NCBI GenBank assembly: GCA_026002875.1
Contig: BPGE01000001.1
Location: forward strand, 3,596,001-3,660,000
Length of the DNA stretch: 64,000 nt
Direction of reading: 5' to 3'
Origin: Bryobacteraceae bacterium
GTDB lineage: Bacteria > Acidobacteriota > Terriglobia > Bryobacterales > Bryobacteraceae
Part shown: positions 1 to 7,112 of the stretch, one piece after another
Layout: each line of letters starts with the position of its first letter
How positions within the stretch are numbered: position 1 is the stretch's first letter
Program-made: the position numbers and the translations under genes
Notes under the pieces: model-generated
The model's database searches: none
The model's input: the letters and a program-made list of their open reading frames with translations, nothing else
Told to the model about the DNA's origin: nothing

Positions 1-356
1 AAGAAGATCGACTGGAAGGCGTGGAACCGCACGGTGCGGCTCTGGTTGTATGGAGCGATCACGAGAAAGATGATTCCCGTGATCAGGCCGGCCAGATAGC
101 AGAGGGCGCCGGCGGCATTTTCACTGAGTCCGGCCTGAGCCGGAGGCGCGGCATAGCCCGGGGGCGGGTAGCCTCCCTGCTGGTAGCCGCCTTGTTGGTA
201 ACCACCCTGCTGGTAGGCACCCTGTTGGTAGCTTCCCTGTGGAGCCCCTCCCGCGGGCGGCGGGTATCCTCCTCCAGAAGCCTGACCAACAGGCTGGCCG
301 CAGTTGGGGCAAAAAGCGCCCTCGACGGGCGAACCACAGTTGGCACAGTAAGGCAT
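1..356 (-). CDS. Zinc-ribbon membrane protein, DUF4870/Tic20-like (3' end outside window)
   Basis: The gene begins at ATG 356 and runs off the left edge. The first 20 residues hold a CxxC...CxxC zinc ribbon (YCANC and FCPNC). Next comes a low-complexity linker of four to five YQQG(G/A/S) units, written in DNA as near-perfect 15 bp tandem repeats (about 172-240). After it a hydrophobic stretch ([19 protein letters not shown]) starts, followed by a short polar segment ([10 protein letters not shown]) seen in DUF4870/Tic20-like membrane proteins. Zinc-ribbon plus DUF4870 proteins are common in acidobacteria, with unknown function. The family call is moderately sure, since only about 118 residues are visible. 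It is separated from the next gene upstream on the same strand by 15 bases, so the two may be co-transcribed. Confidence 0.7.
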   Translation of the reverse strand, partial: MPYCANCGSPVEGAFCPNCGQPVGQASGGGYPPPAGGAPQGSYQQGAYQQGGYQQGGYQQGGYPPPGYAAPPAQAGLSENAAGALCYLAGLITGIIFLVIAPYNQSRTVRFHAFQSIF

Positions 357-371
357 AGTGGATCTATTGAA

Positions 372-1268
372 TCACGGCTGGACCGGGGACTCAATGGGTT
401 CTTCGCGAGGCTCCTGGCGCGCGCGCCAGGCGATCCACTCGGCGCCGGCCAGGACGGCCATCGCGGCGAGGAAGCTCCACGTCAAGATCGTGACGGAATG
501 CTTGAAGACGCCGAACTCGCGGTCGAACTTGCGGAAGAGCCAAGGCCAGATGGCGAGGTTGATCCACTTGAGCAGTTCGAGGCAGAGGCCGACGACGACG
601 ACGCGGGGAAGGATGGCGCGGCGGGGCACGGCGGTGTTCGGGAGGTAGATGTAAATGAGGAACAGTGCGAGGACAGTGACGGGAAGGGAGGCGGCCTTGG
701 CGATGAGCTTGATGGCCCAGGGGGCGCTGGTTCCCGCCTGTCCGAAGAAGGCTTCCCAGACCTGCACGCCCGCGCCGGTGAGCGCGGCGGAGAAGAGAGC
801 GAGGATGCCGCAGGCGAAGATGAGGCCCATGCTGACGATCTGGTTTTTGAGGAGGTTGCGGTTTTCCGAGACGCCCCAGGCGCGGTTGAGGGCGACTTCG
901 AGAGGGAGGAAGATGCCGTTGGCGGTGAAGAGGAGGAGCAGCATGGAGAGCCACTCGACCTGGCGGCGCCACTGTGTGATGGTTTCGAGGTTGTAGGTGA
1001 GGAACTCGCCGGTGGCGCCGGCGAAGTAGTCCTGGATGGTGGCGTAGAGGGCGGTGACGGCGGCCGGCCAGCCGAGGACGTTGCGCAGCAGCGCGATGAG
1101 CACGAGCATGAAGGGCCAGAAGGAGAGCAGGACGTTGGCGGCGATGGCGAAGGCGTAGACGTGGGATTCGGTGGAGAGGACGTAGCGGGCGATCTGGCGG
1201 GAGTCGGCTTTCAGTTCGATCAAGGCGGAGCGGATGTCAGCGGCGAGTTGCCGGAAGAGGGCGGCCAC
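372..1268 (-). CDS. YihY/virulence factor BrkB family inner-membrane protein
   Basis: The 298-residue protein has the YihY/BrkB layout: an N-terminal amphipathic segment followed by about six membrane spans (for example near residues 40-62, 100-125, 150-175, 190-215 and 245-275), including ANVLLSFWPFMLVLIALL and NGIFLPLEVALNRAWGV, which match conserved YihY patches. The biochemical role of the family is unknown; despite an old label it is not RNase BN. The start is GTG 1268. A TAGTAT box (1275-1280, minus strand) ends six bases before it and no Shine-Dalgarno is visible, so the mRNA may be leaderless. The promoter overlaps that of the divergent gene at 1298. Confidence 0.85.
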   Translation of the reverse strand: MAALFRQLAADIRSALIELKADSRQIARYVLSTESHVYAFAIAANVLLSFWPFMLVLIALLRNVLGWPAAVTALYATIQDYFAGATGEFLTYNLETITQWRRQVEWLSMLLLLFTANGIFLPLEVALNRAWGVSENRNLLKNQIVSMGLIFACGILALFSAALTGAGVQVWEAFFGQAGTSAPWAIKLIAKAASLPVTVLALFLIYIYLPNTAVPRRAILPRVVVVGLCLELLKWINLAIWPWLFRKFDREFGVFKHSVTILTWSFLAAMAVLAGAEWIAWRARQEPREEPIESPVQP

Positions 1269-1297
1269 AGTTCGATACTATCCATCGAGGGAGCGCC

Positions 1298-2185
1298 ATG
1301 TCTGCTTTCGAACCCGTGCTGCACTCCGTCTCTTACGCGGGCGTCTGGCCCGGTCAAGCCCGGCTGACGCTGGATGAGTTTCTCGTGAAGGCCGCCGAAC
1401 TCGGCTTCCGCGGCGTCATGCTGATGGCCAAGCGCCCGCATCTATCGGTGCTCGACTACGGGCGGGAGGAGTGCCTGCGGCTGCGCGAGCGGATGGACTC
1501 GCTGGGGCTGTACTGCGCGGTGCTGGCCGGGTACAACAACTTTTCCGCGGGGGCGGAACGGCCCGACGTGCCGCTGGTGGAGATCCAGTTGAGCCACATC
1601 GAGGCGCTGTGCCGCAGGGCGGCGGATCTGGGCGCGCCGGTTGTGCGGATTTTCACGGCGTATGAGCATCCGGAATTTCCGCAGCACCGGCTGGTGGACA
1701 TTCTCCGGGAGGCAGCGGACCGGGCGGCGAAATATGACGTGATTCTTGGGGTGCAAAACCACCATGATTGCGCGTCGCATTACCTGGCTCTGCGGGATCT
1801 GCTGGACGCGGTGAACCATCCGCATTGCAAGGCATGCTTCGACGCCTGGACGCCAGCGTTGCAGGGGGACAATGTCGAGGCGGCGGCGCGGATCATGGCG
1901 CCATACACGGTACACACGACGGCGGCGGATTACCAGATGCGGCCGCGGTTCCGGTATCAGCCGGCGCAGGTGAATTTCGAGCCTTTGACGCCGGCGACGC
2001 TGGCGGTGCCGATGGGGGAAGGGATCATCAACTACCGGGCGTTTCTGGCCGGATTGCGCGAAGGCGGTTACCGGGGGCCGGTGGCGTATGAAATGTGCAG
2101 CCCGCTGCGGGGCGGGGGATCGGTGGAGAATCTGGACCGGTGCGCGCGGGTGTTTCTGAATTTCCTCAGCCATTTCAGCGAATAA
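1298..2185 (+). CDS. Sugar phosphate isomerase/epimerase-like TIM barrel protein
   Basis: This 295-residue protein has the AP-endonuclease-2 (xylose isomerase-like) TIM-barrel pattern. An N-terminal strand (HSVSYAGVWPG) leads into a helix with AAELGFRGVMLMAKRPH. A central strand carries the metal-site type residues (VILGVQNHHDCASHY, about residues 145-160), and later strands carry KACFDAWTPAL and VAYEMCSPLRGGG. Such enzymes isomerise or epimerise keto sugars or sugar acids using a divalent metal; the substrate cannot be told. A purine-rich GAGGGAG precedes the ATG by about six bases. There is no signal peptide, unlike the related protein at 46652-47542. It is a monocistronic, divergent neighbour of the YihY gene. 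Confidence 0.8.
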   Translation: MSAFEPVLHSVSYAGVWPGQARLTLDEFLVKAAELGFRGVMLMAKRPHLSVLDYGREECLRLRERMDSLGLYCAVLAGYNNFSAGAERPDVPLVEIQLSHIEALCRRAADLGAPVVRIFTAYEHPEFPQHRLVDILREAADRAAKYDVILGVQNHHDCASHYLALRDLLDAVNHPHCKACFDAWTPALQGDNVEAAARIMAPYTVHTTAADYQMRPRFRYQPAQVNFEPLTPATLAVPMGEGIINYRAFLAGLREGGYRGPVAYEMCSPLRGGGSVENLDRCARVFLNFLSHFSE

Positions 2186-2277
2186 GGCACCCGTGCCTGC
2201 CCTGAGTTCATGCTCAGGAAAAATCCGGTTTCGTCTTTTGTTCCCGATTGACAAACGGGGGGCATGATAGTCGGGGC

Positions 2278-2656
2278 ATGAGAAGGAAGACGATTGTCTC
2301 TTTCGTGATTGCGGTTTTTGCTCTCGTGGGAATCGCCCCAGAGGCTATTCCCTGGCAAAGGCCGTTGGATTGCTGTAAAACGTGCGGAACGGGCGGACAG
2401 TCCTCATGGGGGACGCGATTCTCTTAATCAATGCCAAGTTGGGCAGAACAACACGCCCTTCATCTGGCGGATGTGCGATATGTGCATCATGATTTGGGTG
2501 GAGGTGGCGCCTGGAATCCTCCAGCGCTGGCCTTGTTGTCCCCTGCCGGACACGTACTGTTCTTCCTGCACCGGCCTTTACTTCAACGACCCGTTCATCG
2601 ACAGTTGCTATGGGCTTCCCCTTTGTCCCTGCAACGCTGCGATGGGCGGCGCCTGA
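2278..2656 (+). pseudogene. Small Cys-rich secreted protein, frameshifted in a G5 run
   Basis: From ATG 2278 the reading frame gives a signal peptide (RKTIVSFVIAVFALVGIAPE) and then a DCCKTCGTGG motif, but stops at 2427. In the +1 frame the DNA continues, without stops, into a Cys-rich segment (10 cysteines, including RMCDMC, WPCCPLP, YCSSC and LCPC) ending at 2656. Removing one G from the run at 2408-2412 joins the two parts into a single protein of about 125 residues, almost the length of the Cys-rich protein at 15040-15414. This could be a sequencing error, a decaying gene or a slippage-switched gene. I do not recognise the family. The next gene follows closely behind an AGGAGG site. Confidence 0.5.
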
Positions 2657-2679
2657 GGAGGACATAACATGCGTGCACG

Positions 2680-3510
2680 ATGCCTTGTCTCTGTGTATTC
2701 ACGATGATTCCGGCGGCCGGCGGCCTGTGGCTGGCCGCACAAACGACACAACAGATTCAACTTTCTTCCGTGCGCTTGGATGCCCGGCCTCTCACCGTCC
2801 AGTACGAAGAACGGCCCATCGTGCCTGGCAAAGCCCCCGTCATAGGTTCCAAGCGGACATTTGCTATCCGGGGTGATTTGTCTACGGTGACGGACACGAT
2901 CATCTATTTCACAAACGGAAACGGCGTCAGCAGCCATGTGCGGGAAATCGCATTTTCTAGCGGCGACCGCCTGAGAATTGACGAGCGGCTCTCGTTAGTC
3001 ACTGCCATCCGGACTTCCGTCGTCTTTTCCGAACAGTTGCCGCTCCTCACCACGCGTTCCAACTGCACGGACGATTTCACAGGGCAGCGCCAACGATCCT
3101 TCTCCACGCGGGCGGAGAAGCTTCTCGGATACTCGTTCGTGGCCGAGACGCGGCAGGCCGGGCCGCGGAGAATCAAAACATGGGCCAGCCCGGAACTTGG
3201 ATGCGTCGAACTTCGCCGCGTGGCGGAGTTCCTCGATGCCTCGGGCAGAGTCACGGACACCAGCGAACTGGTCGCCGTTTCCGTCATCCCGGGCGAGCCC
3301 GATGCGAAACTCTTTTCGGTCCCTCTGCATTTTGAACACGTCAGCTATTCCGAACAGCTCGTCCGCGCCGCGCAGGCCGCGGGCAGGACGCCATCGGAAG
3401 AGGAACTGGCGGGTCTGAGGCGGCAGGATGCCATCTGGGAAAGGCAGCGCATTACGGACCTGGCGACGGTCGGCAAGACGCCGCGGAGGGTGCTGAGTTC
3501 CGCGAAGTAG
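2680..3510 (+). CDS. Exported protein of unknown function, paralogue of 14198-14911
   Basis: The 276-residue protein has a hydrophobic start (MIPAAGGLWLAA) and a soluble body. Its C-terminal half aligns by eye with the protein at 14198-14911: both have a Cys, then LGY/LGF, then W-(A/V)-(S/A)-P-x-L-x-C-x-x-L, then GEPD-x-x-LF-x-VP-x-H and a Ser-x-x-L helix. Both lie beside a Cys-rich secreted protein. Function is unknown. The start is uncertain: the strong AGGAGG (2656-2661) is spaced for ATG 2669, whose frame closes at 2705-2707, whereas ATG 2680 is the first start in the long frame. A missing base near 2696 would give a typical basic signal peptide. Confidence 0.6.
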   Translation: MPCLCVFTMIPAAGGLWLAAQTTQQIQLSSVRLDARPLTVQYEERPIVPGKAPVIGSKRTFAIRGDLSTVTDTIIYFTNGNGVSSHVREIAFSSGDRLRIDERLSLVTAIRTSVVFSEQLPLLTTRSNCTDDFTGQRQRSFSTRAEKLLGYSFVAETRQAGPRRIKTWASPELGCVELRRVAEFLDASGRVTDTSELVAVSVIPGEPDAKLFSVPLHFEHVSYSEQLVRAAQAAGRTPSEEELAGLRRQDAIWERQRITDLATVGKTPRRVLSSAK

Positions 3511-3705
3511 CCCGCGTTTTCTGACAAGAGCATCCTTCCGCACGCCAGCAAAGCGGCTTCGTGGGAGTATGTAGAGGGTGCAGGCAGAATGCTGAAACCT
3601 CTCTCGTCGAGACAAAACGCCTGCAATAATCCATTTAATTTACAAGATTCGCAAGGCGGAACTTGCATATTTGTTCATAGTGCTCGGAAGTTTTCAGAAA
3701 AACGG

Positions 3706-3733
3706 TTGACATACGCGCGGGGGTGGGTATAAT
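3706..3733 (+). promoter_or_regulatory. Sigma-70 type promoter of the Cys-rich gene at 3756
   Basis: A perfect TTGACA (3706-3711) and a perfect TATAAT (3728-3733) are separated by a 16-base, G-rich spacer. It lies 22 bases before the ATG, with AAAGGAGG (3742-3749) between them. This is the strongest consensus promoter I see in the window and suggests high expression of the downstream gene. Confidence 0.85.
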
Positions 3734-3755
3734 TTGAGGTGAAAGGAGGCAAACG

Positions 3756-4445
3756 ATGCCAACGCCGAAAAGCGAAAGAGGAGACGATGTCACGAAAATG
3801 AAACTCCCGCTTCTGTGTTGTGCTCTCTGGATGATGCCGCTCGTCGCGCAGACGGCGGATGCGCTGGACGTGGAGGGCATCAAGGGGCACATCGAGGTTC
3901 TGACAGTGGCTGACCGGAGTGGCACGCTCATTCAGGTGCAGCCGATAGACCGGCGGGAACAGGTCGTGCTCGTGCTGCAATACGCTGACAAAGTGAAATT
4001 CATGCCTGACTGGAAAGGAACGGGCACGTTCTACCTGAGCAGGGGACTGGTGGCTTTCTTGGGGGACGATGGGGTGAAACGGATGGCCAAGTTCCCGAAT
4101 CTTCCCGTCCCACCGTCGCTCGGGAAGCTCTCTATGGACAACTTCGAAGTCGTGGGAATTGCCCGCTACGGGCAGTTTGCGCCTCTTTCGGAGAAACAAC
4201 TGGCGAATCTGCGGTCGTTCGGCACATGCAGCCCCAATTCCGGTGCGCCGGAAGGGCGGCAAGCCACAGCGCCGCAGAATCTCCCTGCCCCGGGATGCGG
4301 CGGGATGACCTGTACATCGGGAGGGGAGGGCGCGACCAGTTGCAGCGCCGGCGGAGGTAGCGGCTGCTCCGTATCTTGCAGCGCAGGCTGGTACGCCTGC
4401 TGCAATGCGAACACGAACAATTGCCGGTGCTGCAAGAACGATTGA
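3756..4445 (+). CDS. Secreted protein with a Cys-rich C-terminal tail
   Basis: This 229-residue protein has a signal peptide near residues 15-36 (MKLPLLCCALWMMPLVAQTA), a globular domain of about 110 residues rich in beta-type sequence, a Pro/Ala-rich linker, and a 49-residue tail with ten cysteines (GCGGMTC, TSCSAGGGSGC, SVSCSAGWYACC, NCRCC). The tail looks like a compact disulfide-bonded or metal-binding module; I do not know the family. The start at 3756 is fixed by AAAGGAGG six bases upstream, though ATG 3798 would give a more conventional signal peptide. It has its own consensus promoter (3706-3733). It sits with the Cys-rich gene at 2278 and the exported protein at 2680. Confidence 0.75.
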   Translation: MPTPKSERGDDVTKMKLPLLCCALWMMPLVAQTADALDVEGIKGHIEVLTVADRSGTLIQVQPIDRREQVVLVLQYADKVKFMPDWKGTGTFYLSRGLVAFLGDDGVKRMAKFPNLPVPPSLGKLSMDNFEVVGIARYGQFAPLSEKQLANLRSFGTCSPNSGAPEGRQATAPQNLPAPGCGGMTCTSGGEGATSCSAGGGSGCSVSCSAGWYACCNANTNNCRCCKND

Positions 4446-4575
4446 AGGCGCGTTCTCAAAAAAGACCCAAGCCCGGAACCATTGGCTCGCGGACGGCAAG
4501 AAGACGTCAAGCCAGCCTGGGCCGCAGGCTTTCATGTGGAATGCGCAGGACCGCCGGTCAGCGCACGCACACGGG

Positions 4576-6105
4576 TCAGCCTGCAGCCAGCCGCCGCAAC
4601 TGTTCTAACAGCCGCGCCGTGGTGAACGGTTTTTGGAGGAATTCCGTTCTTGACTCCTGCTGACTGTCATCAGCCGGCCGCAGGACACCCGCATCTTCCG
4701 TATAGCCGGAGATGAAGAGGACTGGCAGGTCCGGCCAGCGGAGGCGGAGGCGCTCGGCCAGTTCTTTGCCGGAGATGCCGGGCATGGTGAGGTCCGTCAC
4801 GAGCACCGCGGGCGCGCTGGTGCGGTCCTGCCAGGCTTCCAGGGCCTCCTGAGCCGAACCGGCCTGGACGACGACGTAACCTTCCCGCTCGAGGGCGCGC
4901 GCGATGAGGGAGCGGATGCCAGGCTCGTCGTCGACGAGGAGGATGGTGTTCTGCGGCGGCACGGCGGAGGGGGCGCGGGGGCACTCGAGAACGAAGGCAT
5001 GGTCTTCGAGAGCCATCGTGCCGCCGATCTTTTCCCAGCTCTTGATGTGCGCGGCGATGCCGACAGGAGGATCCGAGCCGGCCTTTTCACCGGAGAAGGG
5101 CTCGAAAAAGCGCTCCCGCGCTTCATCGCTCAGCGCGCCGCCGGGCCATTCCAGACGGAGCTGAACGCGGTCCGAGCCGCGCATGGCGACGCGCAGGGCG
5201 AGCCGTCTTCCTTCGCCGATCGCCCGGCAGAGATACCGTGAGGCGTCCACCAGGATCTGCTCCAGCAGTTCCGTCGAGGTCAGCGCGGAAACGCCGCGCT
5301 CCGGAGGCTGGGCATCCACGCACCACTGCGCCCAATCGGCTTTGCGCGCGTCCACCCACTGGCGGAGGTCGAGGGTCTCGACGGGATAGTCGCGCGCCAC
5401 GGCGAGGGCGTTGAGATCTTTCGTGATGCGGCCGAGCCGCTCGGCAGCGCGCAGGATCTCGGCCATGCCTGCGCGGCGGACGTCGCCTTCCGGGAGGCTT
5501 TCGAGGATCTCTTCGCCGTAGCCTCCGATGATCATGAGGAGATTGTTGGCGACGTGGGCGACGCGGGCGCTGAGCCGCTCGATGGCGGCGCGTTTGGCGC
5601 GCTCGACGTCCGCGGGCAACGCCGGAGAAGGCGCCGCAGCCGGAGATTCCGGCTCCGGCGGCGGCTCCTTCTCCGTCTCCGAGGCATCTTCTTCCCGCCC
5701 GAGTTCGAGCACGGTCAGCAAGACTTCGGGTTGGCCGCCATCACGCCATGCCGGGGCAGGGTCGAGCATGAGCAGGAAGTGGCGGGCACCGGGGTCTTCG
5801 CCCGTCATGAGTTCGCAGTCCTCGATCGAGACGCCGGTCTCGGCGACATCGGCGACCCATTCGGCGACCGGGCAGCCGGGGAACAGGTCGTCGACCCTTG
5901 CCTGCGGCACGTCCCCGGGGGCGAGTGCGAACATCCTGCGGAAGGCTTCGTTGGCGGCGCGGAGAGCGCCGCAGCTGCCGGCGATGGCAACGGCGACGGG
6001 CAGCGAAGCGAGGATCTGCTGGAAATAGCGGCGCTCCGACTCGACGAGTTCGAGCAGACGGGCGACTTCCGCGCTTTTCCAGAACTGGTGCTCGACGCGC
6101 TGCAT
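4576..6105 (-). CDS. Hybrid PAS-histidine kinase-receiver protein with degenerate kinase core
   Basis: The order is: a PAS-like domain (about residues 25-140), an acidic Pro/Glu linker (140-165), a dimerisation helix with His184 (VAHVANNLLMII), a GHKL-like region (230-380) and a complete receiver domain (388-509) with the acid pair 392-393, phosphoacceptor Asp438 (VTDLTMPG), the switch Thr/Ser region FISGYTED and Lys492. The kinase part is eroded. The usual HDFNN of this class reads HVANN, the N-box (normally NARDAM) reads DASRYLCRA, and no D-x-G-x-G loop is visible. The receiver therefore probably works while autophosphorylation may not. No partner gene adjoins. The start has no clear ribosome site. 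Confidence 0.8.
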   Translation of the reverse strand: MQRVEHQFWKSAEVARLLELVESERRYFQQILASLPVAVAIAGSCGALRAANEAFRRMFALAPGDVPQARVDDLFPGCPVAEWVADVAETGVSIEDCELMTGEDPGARHFLLMLDPAPAWRDGGQPEVLLTVLELGREEDASETEKEPPPEPESPAAAPSPALPADVERAKRAAIERLSARVAHVANNLLMIIGGYGEEILESLPEGDVRRAGMAEILRAAERLGRITKDLNALAVARDYPVETLDLRQWVDARKADWAQWCVDAQPPERGVSALTSTELLEQILVDASRYLCRAIGEGRRLALRVAMRGSDRVQLRLEWPGGALSDEARERFFEPFSGEKAGSDPPVGIAAHIKSWEKIGGTMALEDHAFVLECPRAPSAVPPQNTILLVDDEPGIRSLIARALEREGYVVVQAGSAQEALEAWQDRTSAPAVLVTDLTMPGISGKELAERLRLRWPDLPVLFISGYTEDAGVLRPADDSQQESRTEFLQKPFTTARLLEQLRRLAAG

Positions 6106-6215
6106 GACGGGCGCCTGTTATCAGTCTCCGGCGTCGTCCGGCGGCGGACAACGGCCCTGGCTTCCCAATCTTACTTCGGCGGGTACTGGGACTCGCGTTC
6201 TAAGGCGAACGCCTG

Positions 6216-7112
6216 TCAGGCGCGGGGATGGGCCTTATCGTAGACCTCCATCAGCTCACGCAGCGAGACCTGCGTGTATTTCTGGGTGGTGGAAAGCGAG
6301 GCGTGGCCGAGCAGTTCCTGGATGGCGCGCAGATCCGCGCCCGCATTGAGCAGGTGGGTGGCATAGGCGTGACGGAGGGAGTGCGGATGGAGGGAGGAGT
6401 CGCCGGCGAGGGCGACGGCGTAAAGGCGGAGGATTTTCTGGACGCCGCGGGCGGAGAGGCGCGCGCCGCGGTGATTGACGAAGACGGCTGTTTCGCCGGG
6501 CGCGGCGCGGCGGCATTCCATGTAGCGGCGGAGGGCATCGAGGGCGCGGGCGGGAATGGGCACCTGGCGCTCCTTTTTCCGCTTGCCGCGGACGCGGACC
6601 CAGCCTTCGCGGAGGTCGAGGTCGGCGAGGTTCATGCCTTCCAGTTCGCTGATGCGAAGCCCGCAGCCGTAGAGGATTTCGAGCAGGGCGAGGTCGCGTT
6701 CGGGATAGGGGCGCTCGAGTTTCCGTTCGGCAACAGCGTCGATGAGCGTGTTGGTCTGCTCCTCGGTGGGCACGGCGGGGAGGCGTTTGGGCAGGCGGGG
6801 CGTGGCGACGAGCTTCGCCTTGTTCACCTGGATGGCGCCGCGGCGGAGGCAGTGCTCGAAGAGGCTGCGGACGGCGGCGAGCTTGCGGCGGATGGTGGTC
6901 CTGTCGAGCCCGAGTTCGTGCAGGTGGGCGAGCCACTCGCGGAGTTCGAGGATGTCGATGCGGGCAGGCGCAGGCGGCTCGAGACCGCCTCGGGAGAAGT
7001 ACTCGAGGAACTGGCGGAGATCGCCGCCATAGGTGGCGAGCGTCATCTCCGAGGCGTTCTGGCGGCGGAGTTCGGCGAGGTAGTCCTGGATCCAGCGTTC
7101 AAGCTCGCTCAT
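6216..7112 (-). CDS. xerC: Tyrosine recombinase XerC/XerD
   Basis: This 298-residue recombinase has an N-terminal SAM-like core-binding domain (1-95) and a catalytic domain with all expected residues: Arg153 (GLRISE), Lys177 (RGKRKKER), His244 and Arg247 (HPHSLRH), His270 (LLGHASLSTTQ) and nucleophile Tyr279. The ending EVYDKAHPRA is typical of chromosomal Xer proteins rather than phage integrases. It resolves chromosome dimers at dif with FtsK. The first 14 bases overlap the end of trmFO; a trmFO-xerC order is also found in Firmicutes (trmFO-codV). XerC versus XerD cannot be settled here. Confidence 0.9.
   Translation of the reverse strand: MSELERWIQDYLAELRRQNASEMTLATYGGDLRQFLEYFSRGGLEPPAPARIDILELREWLAHLHELGLDRTTIRRKLAAVRSLFEHCLRRGAIQVNKAKLVATPRLPKRLPAVPTEEQTNTLIDAVAERKLERPYPERDLALLEILYGCGLRISELEGMNLADLDLREGWVRVRGKRKKERQVPIPARALDALRRYMECRRAAPGETAVFVNHRGARLSARGVQKILRLYAVALAGDSSLHPHSLRHAYATHLLNAGADLRAIQELLGHASLSTTQKYTQVSLRELMEVYDKAHPRA

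Noticed and set aside
172-240. 15 bp tandem repeats considered as a CRISPR or minisatellite
   Set aside because: They are in frame and encode YQQGG-type units of the zinc-ribbon protein, with no spacers.
4514-4530. Small hairpin AGCCTG/CAGGCT between convergent genes 3756 and 4576 as a terminator
   Set aside because: The stem is six base pairs with a weak T tail, not enough to call.
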